A stretch of 64,000 nt of DNA, from the NCBI GenBank assembly GCA_033977485.1, contig CM066983.1, positions 106,267,080 through 106,331,079 on the forward strand, written 5' to 3'. The notes below the pieces were generated by a model. That model was not told where the DNA came from and ran no database searches. It saw only the letters and a program-made list of their open reading frames with translations. The position numbers were made by a program, and so were the translations under genes. This DNA is from Hydrangea macrophylla. Taxonomy: Eukaryota > Streptophyta > Magnoliopsida > Cornales > Hydrangeaceae. Below, in pieces: positions 21,828-31,367 of the stretch (position 1 is the first letter of the stretch; every line of letters starts with the position of its first letter).

Positions 21828-23629
21828 ATATCATTTAAAACAATTTGAATTGACTAACTACCCTCAACCACTACTCTCCATCTCTCTCTCTCTCCTGAAT
21901 TTCCCATTTCAGGGACGGTTGGCACAATGAGAGTTATAAGACTGCCTCTCGACTTCTCTCTGGCACACAAAAAACAAAGCATCCCATCCCAGTACCCTAC
22001 TCCACCACTTTCTCTCTAAAAAAAAGTCACCATTTAATATCATTTCCCAAATTCTAATAATTTGCCCCTTCATCGGCATTGCGTCATAAACATCACTGTA
22101 AGCTTTTTCAGCCAAATTCTCATCTAATAGTTTACGATGATTCTGTCACATAAGATAACTTTTCACCTACAAAGAGGGACAAATTCTTTCCAAAAGAGAA
22201 AAATAGAAAAAGGGCAAAAGAAGGAAAAATCAGACTTTCCCATGGGGAATACCATGAGAGAGTTCAAATCGACGGAGAAACGAAAAATTGAAAAGTTTGA
22301 GAGAAGGGTTTCTCTCTCTAAATTTTCACTATTAATAATTGGCTTCTTTTTTTTTTTTTTTGGGAATTGACTTTGGCAATCTAAAAGTTATCATTGGTAC
22401 TCTATTGTACCACATTGTACTGCATAGAGTACTAATGATAACTTTTAGAGTGCCAAAATCATTTTTTTTTTTAATATATATATATATATATATATAATAT
22501 GAGCTAGTTAGACACTATACTATAGTATAGCTACAAACAAAAGTCGACCATCATATATAAACAAAAGTCGACCAATGCATACGTGGCCCATTGACGGAAA
22601 ATCTTGTGTTTAAATATTGAAGCATCAAACTATGGTTCAGTAGACACATTAATTAGTATATATATATATATAGTACGTGATATATAGGAAGTGTGCGTAT
22701 ATTTTAGAGAGATAAAATTAATAAAAACTAAGCAGCGGTGGTGTGGTCGGCTGCCGGCATGAGACGAGAAGTCTATTAGTTAAAGAGTGGAAGCTGGAAA
22801 ATTACAAAGTGACAAGATGCCATGCCAAGTGTATGTTGTTAGAGTAGCTTAAGGAGTTGTTTGGAAAATCAACCAGAAGGGAACCAATTTTACAAATGAA
22901 AATATTTGGTAAGTGTTCTTTTTCTTTTCTTTTTTTCCTTTGTTTTAACTTTTCTTTTCTTTTTATTATTATTTTTTTAATTATAAGAGTATGTGACCAA
23001 TCTAATGAGTCACAAATTAACACCTAAGGTCTATCTTAAATGTACATAAAAACTTCTCTTAAGTGAAACTTGATCTCAACTAAATTTTAAGAATTCTCTT
23101 TTATTTACGGACTCTTATCTGTCTGATGTGTATTTCTCCGTCATAATTAAATGATTGAAAATTCTAACAAGGGCCCACTCTCTGTCTTTCCACTGTCCCA
23201 CAATCTTGCAATTGGCAGTAAAGATAAAGAAAGTGGTAGTGAGGAGTTTTGGTACAAATTCACCCGTCTTTGTCATGGCCTACCGACCAATATTAGAATT
23301 ATGTGTTTGAGTAGGATGTTATAGATTGTCATTTGAATAAAATGTTCTATGACAACGTTAACATCTAAAATACGATAAGTTTTTAGGCCTCAAGTGTGTA
23401 ATTTTGTATTATTTATTCCAAAAAAAAAAAAGCAAATTAATTAAACCTAATGCATAATTAAGTCTCGCCACCACGGATATATGGACAAGGTTAGATAAAG
23501 GTAGATTATTTACCATATATATACACTAGGTATAATCTGTGTCTAAAGATACTATTGAAAAAATTCTAACCATGTGTGCGCTTGGGCAATATCTAACTAT
23601 GTCTGCCTTCGGTGCTAAATACTTCTTTT
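21828..23629. other. Gene-free stretch, possibly with gene fragments
   Basis: The minus frame 21909-22115 encodes MAEKAYSDVYDAMPMKGQI followed by a tryptophan-rich segment. It is less repetitive than most frames here, but I do not recognise it and see no gene context, so I do not call a gene. Other contents are (CT)n at 21880-21894, T and A runs, (TA)n near 22477 and 22657, and the small hairpin listed at 22372-22457. Confidence 0.35.
22372..22457. mobile_element. Tiny foldback element (86 bp)
   Basis: TTTGGCAATCTAAAAGTTAT and its near reverse complement ATAACTTTTAGAGTGCCAAA enclose CATTGGTACTCTAT/ATAGAGTACTAATG, so almost the whole element pairs with itself. Size and structure suit a Stowaway-like MITE or a microRNA-like hairpin. 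No TSD was established. Confidence 0.6.
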
Positions 23630-24540
23630 ACAGTCCATTTGGTTCACGGATTATTTTAGGTGGATTCTGATTACTAGAAATCATAATACCAATAATCATT
23701 TTACCAGGAATGTGAATGCATGCAGAATATTTGGTTCACTAAATTCTAGCTGGAATTAGAATCCAGTGTTTGGTTGGTTCAAGGAAAATGAAATGAAAAT
23801 ATTGTTAAATATTTAAGCTACCCTTGAAGGCTAAAAGAATATATGAATTAAAATCAAATTGCCAACCCTAAAAAATGGAGGGTGATTAAAAAAAAGACTG
23901 GTATAAATCTAAAAATCAATGACACATAAAAAATGAGATAAATAGAGTAATTAAGACATGAACATGAGTCTAAACTATTACATGTAGTTAAAATATTTTT
24001 GAATAATAACATAAGATACATTATATTTTTAAGCATAAAACATGTGTAGGTCTATAGTTCAAATCACAATATGCCAAATATGTAGCTATTGTAATATCAT
24101 ATAGACTTTTCAATCATTAACATTTAGCAACCAAAATTTGAATCCAGTCATTAAACTAACATCAGATATAATGTTTCAAGCATAAGAAATCATCATAAAC
24201 AATCTCATCTACCAATATCTTCATTTTAGAAAATAATAATAATTATGATCATAAATTTCTTCTGATCACATGCATTATCTGTTTGTTTAATAGTCTAATA
24301 AAGGCTAGTTTAGGTATTATGAAAATAATATATCAAAATCCCAGTAATCTTTAGGAATATCACCTCCAAGCTAGGATTCATAATCCACCCTATTTTCCAC
24401 CTTTGGGTGGATTCTAAATCCAGTGAAACCCACAATTCATTAAATATTCCATGAGCCAAGCAAATATATATTTTAAGATTACTAGTAATCTTCAAGTGGA
24501 ATCAAAATCCACCCTAAGAATCCACGAACCAAATGGCCGT
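23630..24540. mobile_element. Non-autonomous TIR element, about 0.9 kb
   Basis: Left end ACAGTCCATTTGGTTCACGG and right end, in reverse, ACGGCCATTTGGTTCGTGG are imperfect inverted repeats followed by ATT..GGTGGATTYTGATT on both sides. The interior is AT-rich and shows no transposase. No exact TSD was found, so the superfamily remains open (the CATTTGGTT ends suggest hAT or Harbinger). Confidence 0.5.
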
Positions 24541-25574
24541 TAATGTATTAAATACTTAATACATTTAGATTTTTTTTGGGCTTAACAAGCGCTCTTTTTT
24601 TTTTTTTTGTAATTTATTACATTCTTTTTTCATTGAGTTAAACTGACAATATATAGGCCTGCTTCTTCTTTTTTTTTCTTTTTTTTTTTTATTTTTTATG
24701 TGTTGCTTTACCAAGGCTAGATTGCTTGATTTCTTACTTAGGACAGATTGCTTGTTCTATTGAAATTGGACTTGCCCTTTATTCTTGGCCCCCAAAAAAA
24801 AAGAAAAAAAAAAGTTGTAATTAGTTTGTGTCACGCCCCGCAGTAGCAAAAATAGAGAAAAAAATTTCCTTTTTGGACCTGTAGGCCATGACAGTTGAAA
24901 GTTACCACATTGTCCATAACCAAAATCAGACCATCAGAGTAATGATTCAAACCACGCATTGGAAAGTTCTAAGGTTGATATATATAATCAAAGTTCAATA
25001 CTAATTATTACAAAATCAAAGTGTTTGCAGAAAATATAAATAAAACATTACGGCAACATATGCCAATTACAACCTAACTATCACAACGGTCTCTAAAAAC
25101 ATAAGCATAAACTATCAACAGCAAGCTCCAAGTCTTCAGCTTGCGTAGTACTCATCTCTAGTATAGCCTCCATCATCGTAGGCTCCCTCCTTGTAGCCCC
25201 TATCCATGTATGCATCTCCTGAATACTCATAACCCTGGCCAGCTGGACGTCGAATATCCAGCGGCATAAAACGCCGTCAGTTACGAAAGCCGAGTGAATG
25301 TAAATACTAACAGAGTATCTACAGATATGTAGTATATAATGACATCAATAAAAGGATCATCTCATCGTTCGTATGCATGTATGCACCAACTCAATATCTA
25401 ACAATAGATATCGTCCCAATCTCCCGATACATAACATAGACTCTTGGGTCCACATTAATCAGACACGTAGTCCCATACCTACGGTCTGTCAAATCCCGAC
25501 ACACAGTCCCATATAATCTAGCCAAACGCCCCGATATACTTTAGTCAACACGCCCCATATGTTACGGCCAATAC

Positions 25575-25747
25575 ACCCAATATGTTACTCTGGCCAACTC
25601 GCCCAATATGTTACTCTGGCCAACTAGCCCAATATGTTACTCTGGCCAACTCGCCCAATATGTTACTCTGGCCAACTTGCCCAATATGTTACTCTGGCCA
25701 ACTCGCCCAATATGTTACTCTGGCCAACTCGCCCAATATGTTACTCT
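25575..25747. repeat. 26-bp minisatellite inside solo LTR B
   Basis: About six to seven copies of CTCTGGCCAACTCGCCCAAT plus ATGTTA run head to tail with single-base variants (TAGCCC, TTGCCC). Degenerate units extend to the left (from about 25515). The period is 26 bp, so the repeat does not keep a reading frame. Confidence 0.9.
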
Positions 25748-26445
25748 TCGTGACCGCATTTATACGTACTAATCATAAATAGTATCGACCATTATGGTCA
25801 ACAGACCCACTACTATGCACGTCGGCTTTTCAATCTCATTATTATCTCAACATTAACCACAGGGTTCCACTTTTCAATGCATTAAGTCCATTATTCCACG
25901 TATGTATTATTCCCATGCAGTTCTCTAATATCAATATATGATAATAAACAGGTTAACAGTTCATTAGATATAAAACAACTAAACAATTAACATTCTATTA
26001 AGTTCGATCGATTGAACTAAGTTCGATCGATTAAAAGCAGTAATATTCCATAATTGAACTGGACCTTTCCCGTACGTTCGGGGTCCGTTCTTTCTTTCAT
26101 GCCAAAACATATATAAACATACATATCTACGCTACTAAGTGAGTATAGGCACTCACCGGTAAAGACGGTGACGCCGGCGAGCTCGGGGTGGTCGTGGGTG
26201 GTCTCGGGGTATCTCTCTCTCTTCTTCTTCTTCTCCTTTCTCTCCTTCTGCTCCTCGTAGGGTCGGGGTTGCGGTGTGATTTGGGATTTCTTCGTTTCCT
26301 TTCTTTTCTTTTCTTTTTCCTTCACTCTCTCGGCTAACTCTCTATTATTATTTTTTCCTTCCTTTCTACAACTAATGGGAGGGGTTTTTATAGGGAAAAG
26401 TGGAAGGCCACCAATATATATATATATATTATACACAACACCTTA

Positions 26446-26606
26446 CAAGACACCTCATAGGACACCTCACAAGCACACAAGACACCTCATAGAATACCTC
26501 ACAGGACACCTCACAAAACACTCACGCACATGACACCTCATAGGACACCTCACAGGACACCTCACAAAACACTCAAGCACATGACACCACATAGGACACA
26601 TCACAG
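26446..26606. repeat. Short repeat of GACACCTCACA type inside solo LTR B
   Basis: Units such as AGGACACCTCACAGGACACC and CACAAAACACTCAMGCACATG alternate, with a higher-order unit of about 60 bp seen at 26501-26560 and 26532-26585. It lies next to a (TA)n tract that may belong to the LTR promoter. Confidence 0.75.
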
Positions 26607-27058
26607 GATTTGTTTGGGGGTTTGGCTTTGGGTATAAGCATGGTTTGGGGAATCGCAGGTATAATTACGGGTTCCGAAATAATATTAATTACAGTGGAAA
26701 TTTAGTTAGGTAAATATTATCTTTCATTATAATTATTATTCTTGTAATTATAGTGTCAAATAATATAATTAAAAAGTCGTATAATTACAGAAAATGTCGT
26801 ATAAATACAAAAACAGATATTTTCTCAAAATGACTAAAATCGAGATGTTTTTTAAACAGAGATCGAAAACTCTTAACTTTCAATACGAATAGCAAATCAT
26901 TTAACATTACACAACTTTTTCCAAAAATTATATTTTCAGTTCATGACTTACAAAATTGAAAAAATGACCAAAATACCCCTGTGGCCAATTTTCGCTAAAA
27001 TTGCACATGAAGTCTAAATCGTCAATTTAAACATGAAAATACGAGTTACTACAGTTTG

Positions 27059-27339
27059 TGACTGAATGGTGTCTAATTCAGAGAAACTCACTGATTGTTA
27101 TATTGCAAAATCAAAACGTTTCTTTTCTTTTCTTTCTTTCCTAATCCCTTTTCTTTTTCTTTCTTTGCTACTACAGTGAACACAAACACACAAAAGAAGC
27201 AAAATTAATATAAATGCAAATTAGACCAAAAACATATATCGATTACACAATTGCATATACGATCATCCCAATCCTGAACTCGAAACTTGGGGACTAGAGA
27301 GGTAACTTCAACTTGGGCAGCATAGTAACAACGAAATTA
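27059..27339. other. Short gene-free spacer
   Basis: AT-rich sequence with pyrimidine tracts at 27121-27165. It ends in ACGAAATTA (27331-27339), the left TSD copy of the next MITE. Confidence 0.4.
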
Positions 27340-27974
27340 GGGTAAATTGCAAATTATATCCCTGTAGTTTGAGGATTTTGTAAATTACACCATGTGGTTT
27401 CAATTTTGGTAATTTACACCCTATAGTTTGAAAATTGTGCAAAATCTACCCAATTACTAAAAAAAAAGAAGAAGGGCACAATGGGAATATCACATTATTT
27501 CCAGCCCAAAATAACTCCATGTGCAGGGGCAGACCCTGGAGTATTGTTCAGTGGGAGTAGAAGTTTATATAGTGGTTCAGGGGCAGCGCACCGACACAGT
27601 TTTTTAAATTTTTTTGGATAGAAAAAGTATAATTCTGTGTTTTTTTTTTTTGGGTACAAAGTAAACTATCCTTTAATTCTTTCACGAAAATTTTGTATCA
27701 TAAACATAATTAGTTATTTATATTTATCAATTTCACTGTCCCAGAGCTCCGTACAGGCTTCTGCTTCCACTGAACTATACTCCTGGGTCTGCCCCTGCAC
27801 ATGAGGTCATTTGGGGCTGAAATAATGTGATATTCACATTGTACCCTTACTTTTTTTTAATTGGGTAAATTTTACACAACTTTCAAATTGTAGGGTGTAA
27901 ATTGTCAAAATTCAAACCACAAGGTTTAATTTGCACACCCCTCAAACTATAGGAGTATAACTTGCAATTTACCC
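27340..27974. mobile_element. Mutator-like foldback MITE, 9-bp TSD
   Basis: Left end GGGTAAATTGCAAATTATAT and right end AACTTGCAATTTACCC are inverted repeats. The arms stay complementary for nearly 190 bp (through CCCTGTAGTTTGAGG, GGTAATTTACACCC and AATATCACATTATTTCAGCC). Flanks ACGAAATTA (27331-27339) and ATGAAATTA (27975-27983) are a 9-bp duplication with one mismatch, the size made by Mutator-like transposases. No coding sequence. The centre holds a second inverted pair with hAT-like ends, listed separately. Confidence 0.85.
27524..27797. mobile_element. Inner inverted repeat with hAT-like ends CAGGGGCAGACC
   Basis: The pair CAGGGGCAGACCCTGGAGTA and its reverse TACTCCTGGGTCTGCCCCTG resembles hAT-type MITE termini and continues inward (TTGTTCAGTGGGAGTAGAAG against CTTCTGCTTCCACTGAACTA). 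It sits exactly at the centre of the larger foldback element. The adjoining bases (TCCATGTG left, CACATGAG right) are inverted rather than direct, so no 8-bp TSD can be shown. Confidence 0.5.
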
Positions 27975-28029
27975 ATGAAATTAATTGAAATTGGAAGAAA
28001 AAAATAAAGTTGCATAAATAGATGACTAA

Positions 28030-28253
28030 TAGCCCGTTTGGGTTAACTAAAATATTAAGTGATGAAATTTGAAGTGCTGAAATATTAAGCTTGAGCGCTG
28101 AAATTTTAAGTTCTGAAATATTAAACTACTTTTTTCTGTTGATTTTCAACTTAAATTTTTAGCTGATTTTTTAACTGCTGAAATTTTAAGCTAGCAAACA
28201 CTTCAATTTTACAAAAACAATCACTCAATTTTTAAGCTGACCCAAACAAGTCG
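28030..28253. mobile_element. Possible hAT-type MITE, AGCCCGTTTGGGT ends
   Basis: Left end TAGCCCGTTTGGGTTAACT and right end AAGCTGACCCAAACAAGTCG form an imperfect inverted repeat. The interior repeats GTGCTGAAATTTTAAG, as in the family at 10124. No confirmed TSD. Confidence 0.45.
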
Positions 28254-28294
28254 TAAATGTTATCCAAGTCATTTTGCATTGATACTTGCCTTTT

Positions 28295-28787
28295 ACACTA
28301 TGTTTGGATTGAGAGAACTGGAGAGAAGAGAAGAGGAAGAGAACCGCTTTCTATCCGGTTCTCTCGTTTGGATAGTTAAGTTGGGAGAGAAGAGAACGTT
28401 AATGGAGAGAACCAGAGAGGAGAAAAAGAGCCCAAATTTGGTTCTCTCCAAATTGGAGAGATTGAGGAGAGAAGATAAGAGATTGATAATAAAATATTTT
28501 TACAAAGACCATTATATCCCTGAATATTTTTTCATATTTCAAACATACCAATTTAGTTGAATTTATATGGGAGGATAAAACAGTAAATTGATTCTAAATC
28601 CTTTCTCTTCTCTTATGAGAGTTAAACACAACCGGACAATGTTGTGTTTCTCTTCTCTTCTCTTTTCTCTATCCAAACAAGTTAGGCAAAGCCATGCTTT
28701 CTTTTCTCTTCTCTTCTCTTACTCTTCTCTAAATGAGTTTCTCTTCTCTTTTCTTCTCTTCAGTTCTCTCAATTCAACCGAGTGCTT
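28295..28787. mobile_element. MITE with long purine/pyrimidine inverted arms
   Basis: Left arm ACACTATGTTTGGATTGAGAG continues into GAGAAGAGAAGAGG; right arm, in reverse, reads AAGCACTCGGTTGAATTGAGAG followed by AACTGAAGAGAAGAAAAGAG. The inner parts again pair as GTTTGGATAG..GAGAGAAGAGAA against TTCTCT..CTATCCAAAC. It is about 490 bp and the plus frame 28279-28560 is just one arm read through. No clear TSD. Confidence 0.55.
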
Positions 28788-29182
28788 AGAGTAAGTGTTA
28801 ATTGGGTATTCGGGTTACTTTCTAGTTTCTCAATTTCTAAAACCATCTTAAGCTCATATTACATCAATTCACACTAAATGAGAAGGTTTCAGTCTTTCAG
28901 AAAACTTATGTACCCAACAAAATTTATACTGCCATATTAGAACTTTCATCAATTGACCCTTGTATACGAAAAAGAAAAAAGAAAAAAAGAAAAACAAAGA
29001 ACACAATTTTGAACACACAGAAAACACACCCAATTGAAATACAGACATTTGGACACACATACACATACAATTACCCACAATCGAACTTTGTGTGAGTGTA
29101 TGCGAGTGTGTGGAGAGAGTGAAAAAGTGGGAGAGGAGTGAGAGAGAAAGAAGACAGACGCGAGTCCATATAATAGGCTAAA
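28788..29182. other. Gene-free stretch
   Basis: Purine-rich tract at 28970-29002 and a GAGAGTG-rich tract at 29092-29152. No domain is recognisable in the minus frames 28869-29078 and 28949-29272, which come from these tracts. Confidence 0.4.
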
Positions 29183-29190
29183 TACACAAT

Positions 29191-29659
29191 CAGTGGTGGA
29201 CCCGGGATTTTGTGGTAGGGGGGGCCAAGTTCCATGCGGGGGTTCATCCTTGAAATTTTTTTTTTGGGTCACTTACATATTTTTTTATTTTTAAGTGAGA
29301 CAAAGAGTCGAACAAGTAGTTGTGGCAAATTTGATTTAGACATTGTTTATCTCCTGAGCTGAATAAGGGGATATTACTCTTCCCTTTCACTATTAATAGG
29401 GACTTTTAATGTCACACTGTCACATTAGTAGATATTGCTATTAATCCTGCAATATTATTTTTAACACATCACCATTTTAACATAATGAAAGTCAAATGGA
29501 CACTATGTATTAAGAACCTCTACATGTAAAGTCACAAATTTGTGGGGGCCACTATATAAAATATTTTCAAATCTTCAAAATTCTATATAGACCCTCAAAA
29601 TTTTCAAAATTTTTGCAGGAGCCGTGGCCCCTCCCGGTCTCCATTTGGGTCCGCCCCTG
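29191..29659. mobile_element. hAT-type MITE, 8-bp TSD TACACAAT
   Basis: Starts CAGTGGTGGACCCGGG and ends TTTGGGTCCGCCCCTG, giving terminal inverted repeats of the CAGKGGYGGACCC kind. The 8-bp duplication TACACAAT is perfect (29183-29190 and 29660-29667). The 469-bp interior has no transposase; a G run (29215-29224) near the left end and CCCCTCCC near the right end resemble the element at 11903. Confidence 0.93.
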
Positions 29660-29667
29660 TACACAAT

Positions 29668-30343
29668 GAGAGAATCCTACATGGCTTCCATTTAGAGGTT
29701 AACAATTTTACTATTTGGGTAATAATCACTATTAGGCAACTCCTTTACCATAATTGAGAGAGACAAAATTACACTAAACGAGAGACATACAAAGAGATTA
29801 TGGGAAATATAACAGGAAAATATTCAAATGTGGACTTGGATGTCATGTGTGATAAAGGGCGGACAATAATTATGGAGATTGAGGGAAGATTTAGGAGAGA
29901 TTGATGTGAGTATTGACCTTATCGTGGCTGTCATATTGGTTTTCAGTTTATTTGGGTTTACATTTTTGAATTGTGGTAAAAGAGGACGGAAATTAAGGAG
30001 AAGATTTAGGGGTGGCAGTAAATAAAGGAGAAAATAATTAAAAGAAATTAAACTAATTACTGATTAAGTATATAAAAAAAAACTAATTGCTGATTGCACA
30101 CACTAAAATACATGTAGTATACAGAGTAATGATTCGTGCATATAAAATGTGGACATAAAGTGTGCACATAAAGATTTAGGCCATTCATTTTGGTGGATCC
30201 CATGTGTGCAGGGATGGACCTCACAAAAATGAATAGCTCAAATATTTATGTGCACACTTTATGTGCACATTTTATATGCACATAGCATTACCCATACTAT
30301 AGATACTTTTATACCCCAGTCATCTTAATCATAAAATCTGTTT
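29668..30343. other. Gene-free stretch with one MITE
   Basis: AT-rich, no supported gene; the MITE at 30127-30290 is listed separately. Confidence 0.4.
30127..30290. mobile_element. MITE with inverted repeats around ATATAAAATGTG
   Basis: TAATGATTCGTGCATATAAA and the reverse of TTTATATGCACATAGCATTA pair, followed by TGTGGACATAAAGTGTGCAC against GTGCACACTTTATGTGCACA and CATTCATTTT against AAAATGAATA. The whole 164 bp folds as one hairpin. No TSD was fixed. Confidence 0.7.
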
Positions 30344-30351
30344 CATCCAAG

Positions 30352-30872
30352 TAGGGATGGCAACGGGGCGGGTATGGGACGGGGCCCCCATAACCCGCCC
30401 CCGCCCCCGCCCCCGCCCCGCCCCCGGGATCCCCGACCCCGCCCCGCCCCGCCCCGCCCCGATTATGATTTTTTTTTTTTTTTTTTTTTAATTTTTTTAT
30501 ATATATATATATATGTTTTTTGGTACACAAATTGAAAAAGTAATTTTTTTAATGCATTTTTTTCCCTAATAATGCAGTTTTTTTTTAACTTACCCAATTA
30601 GTTCCCCAATAGTGCAGTTTATTTTTTTAAAATGGTAATACATATAACTATTGAGGGGTAAAAATATAAATACAAGTATATTCGGGACGGGTTCGGGTTT
30701 TTTGACCCGACCCCGACCCCGAACCCGACCCAGGTTTTGAAAACCTCCCCCATACCCGCCCCTAACCCTATTAAGCCCCCCCCCCCCCCCATACCCTACC
30801 AATTAGGGGCGGGGCGGGGCGGGGCGGGGCAGGGCCTAGGAACCCGAAAAACCCACCCCATTGCCATCCCTA
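30352..30872. mobile_element. hAT-type MITE, 8-bp TSD CATCCAAG
   Basis: Ends TAGGGATGGCAACGGGG and CCCCATTGCCATCCCTA are inverted repeats. The perfect 8-bp duplication CATCCAAG lies at 30344-30351 and 30873-30880. The subterminal parts are strongly G/C-rich (GCCCCCGCCCC repeats at 30395-30460, a C run at 30777-30790 and GGGGC repeats at 30806-30832), and the middle is AT-rich with T runs. No coding capacity: the glycine/proline-rich frames are readings of the GC repeats. Confidence 0.94.
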
Positions 30873-30880
30873 CATCCAAG

Positions 30881-31367
30881 TCATATTCTTGTCCTAGTTA
30901 GCTTGGCCTAGTTATTCACAACTGATCTCCAATATAATATAGATATATATATAAAAAAATTGTACTTACACCTTTTAGTATAGATAGAATAATGGGGAGG
31001 TTCTTCTTTTATTTTTAGTGTTTGTTGTTCATGTACAAAACTGGAATATTATGTGCAATAATGCAAAGGACATGAAGAAACTCCCTTTAACCACTCATTG
31101 GGTCACAACTTTAGAATATGTACCAACTCCAAATAATTACCATCCAAACATTCAACATTGTGTTAGGAAGACAGATGCTGAGAAGTCATTGTTTGCTCCT
31201 TTTGTTTTTTCATCAAATATATACTTGGTGGAAAAACGAAGAGCATTGGGCTGGTCTTTCTAAACATGCTATAACATGTGGATCCCCTCTTCTCTCTCTA
31301 TCTCTATCTTTGTCTCTCCCTCTCTCTCTCTCTCTCTCATACACACACACATATATATATGCACCCA
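30881..31367. other. Gene-free stretch left of the nested stack
   Basis: Contains a (CT)n tract at 31319-31338 and (AC)n/(AT)n at 31341-31360. The plus frame 31018-31263 encodes 81 residues of ordinary composition, but I do not recognise it and see no gene structure. Confidence 0.35.

Larger units (their letters stand above)
24829..27053 (-). mobile_element. Gypsy-type solo LTR, family B, TSD GTTTG
   Basis: It begins TGTCACGCCCCGCAG and ends CGAGTTACTACA in plus orientation, so in the assumed coding direction it runs TGTAGTAACTCG..GGGGCGTGACA. The 5-bp duplication GTTTG is perfect (24824-24828 and 27054-27058). The 2,225-bp length and single copy make it a solo LTR. Its last about 200 bp (reverse strand start) closely match the start of the LTR at 33655, so both belong to one family. 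Inside are a 26-bp minisatellite (25575-25747), CGATCGATT palindromes (26004-26031) and a repeat of GACACCTCAYAGGACACCTC type (26446-26606). A long minus-strand frame (26017-26436) is low-complexity and not a gene. Confidence 0.92.

Noticed and set aside
22477..22497. (TA)n tracts as promoters
   Set aside because: Such tracts are common here, and none is followed by a supported transcript.
25575..25747. Possible CRISPR-like array
   Set aside because: The units are head to tail without spacers, and the context is plant LTR sequence.
25582..25782. Repetitive 66-residue frame (MLLWPTRPICYSGQLAQYV)
   Set aside because: It is a reading of the 26-bp minisatellite; a 26-bp unit shifts frame each time, so no repeat protein is conserved.
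26017..26436. 139-residue minus-strand reading frame
   Set aside because: It lies inside a solo LTR, is dominated by a Lys/Glu/Arg-rich tract from a CTT/TTC repeat, and has no domain.
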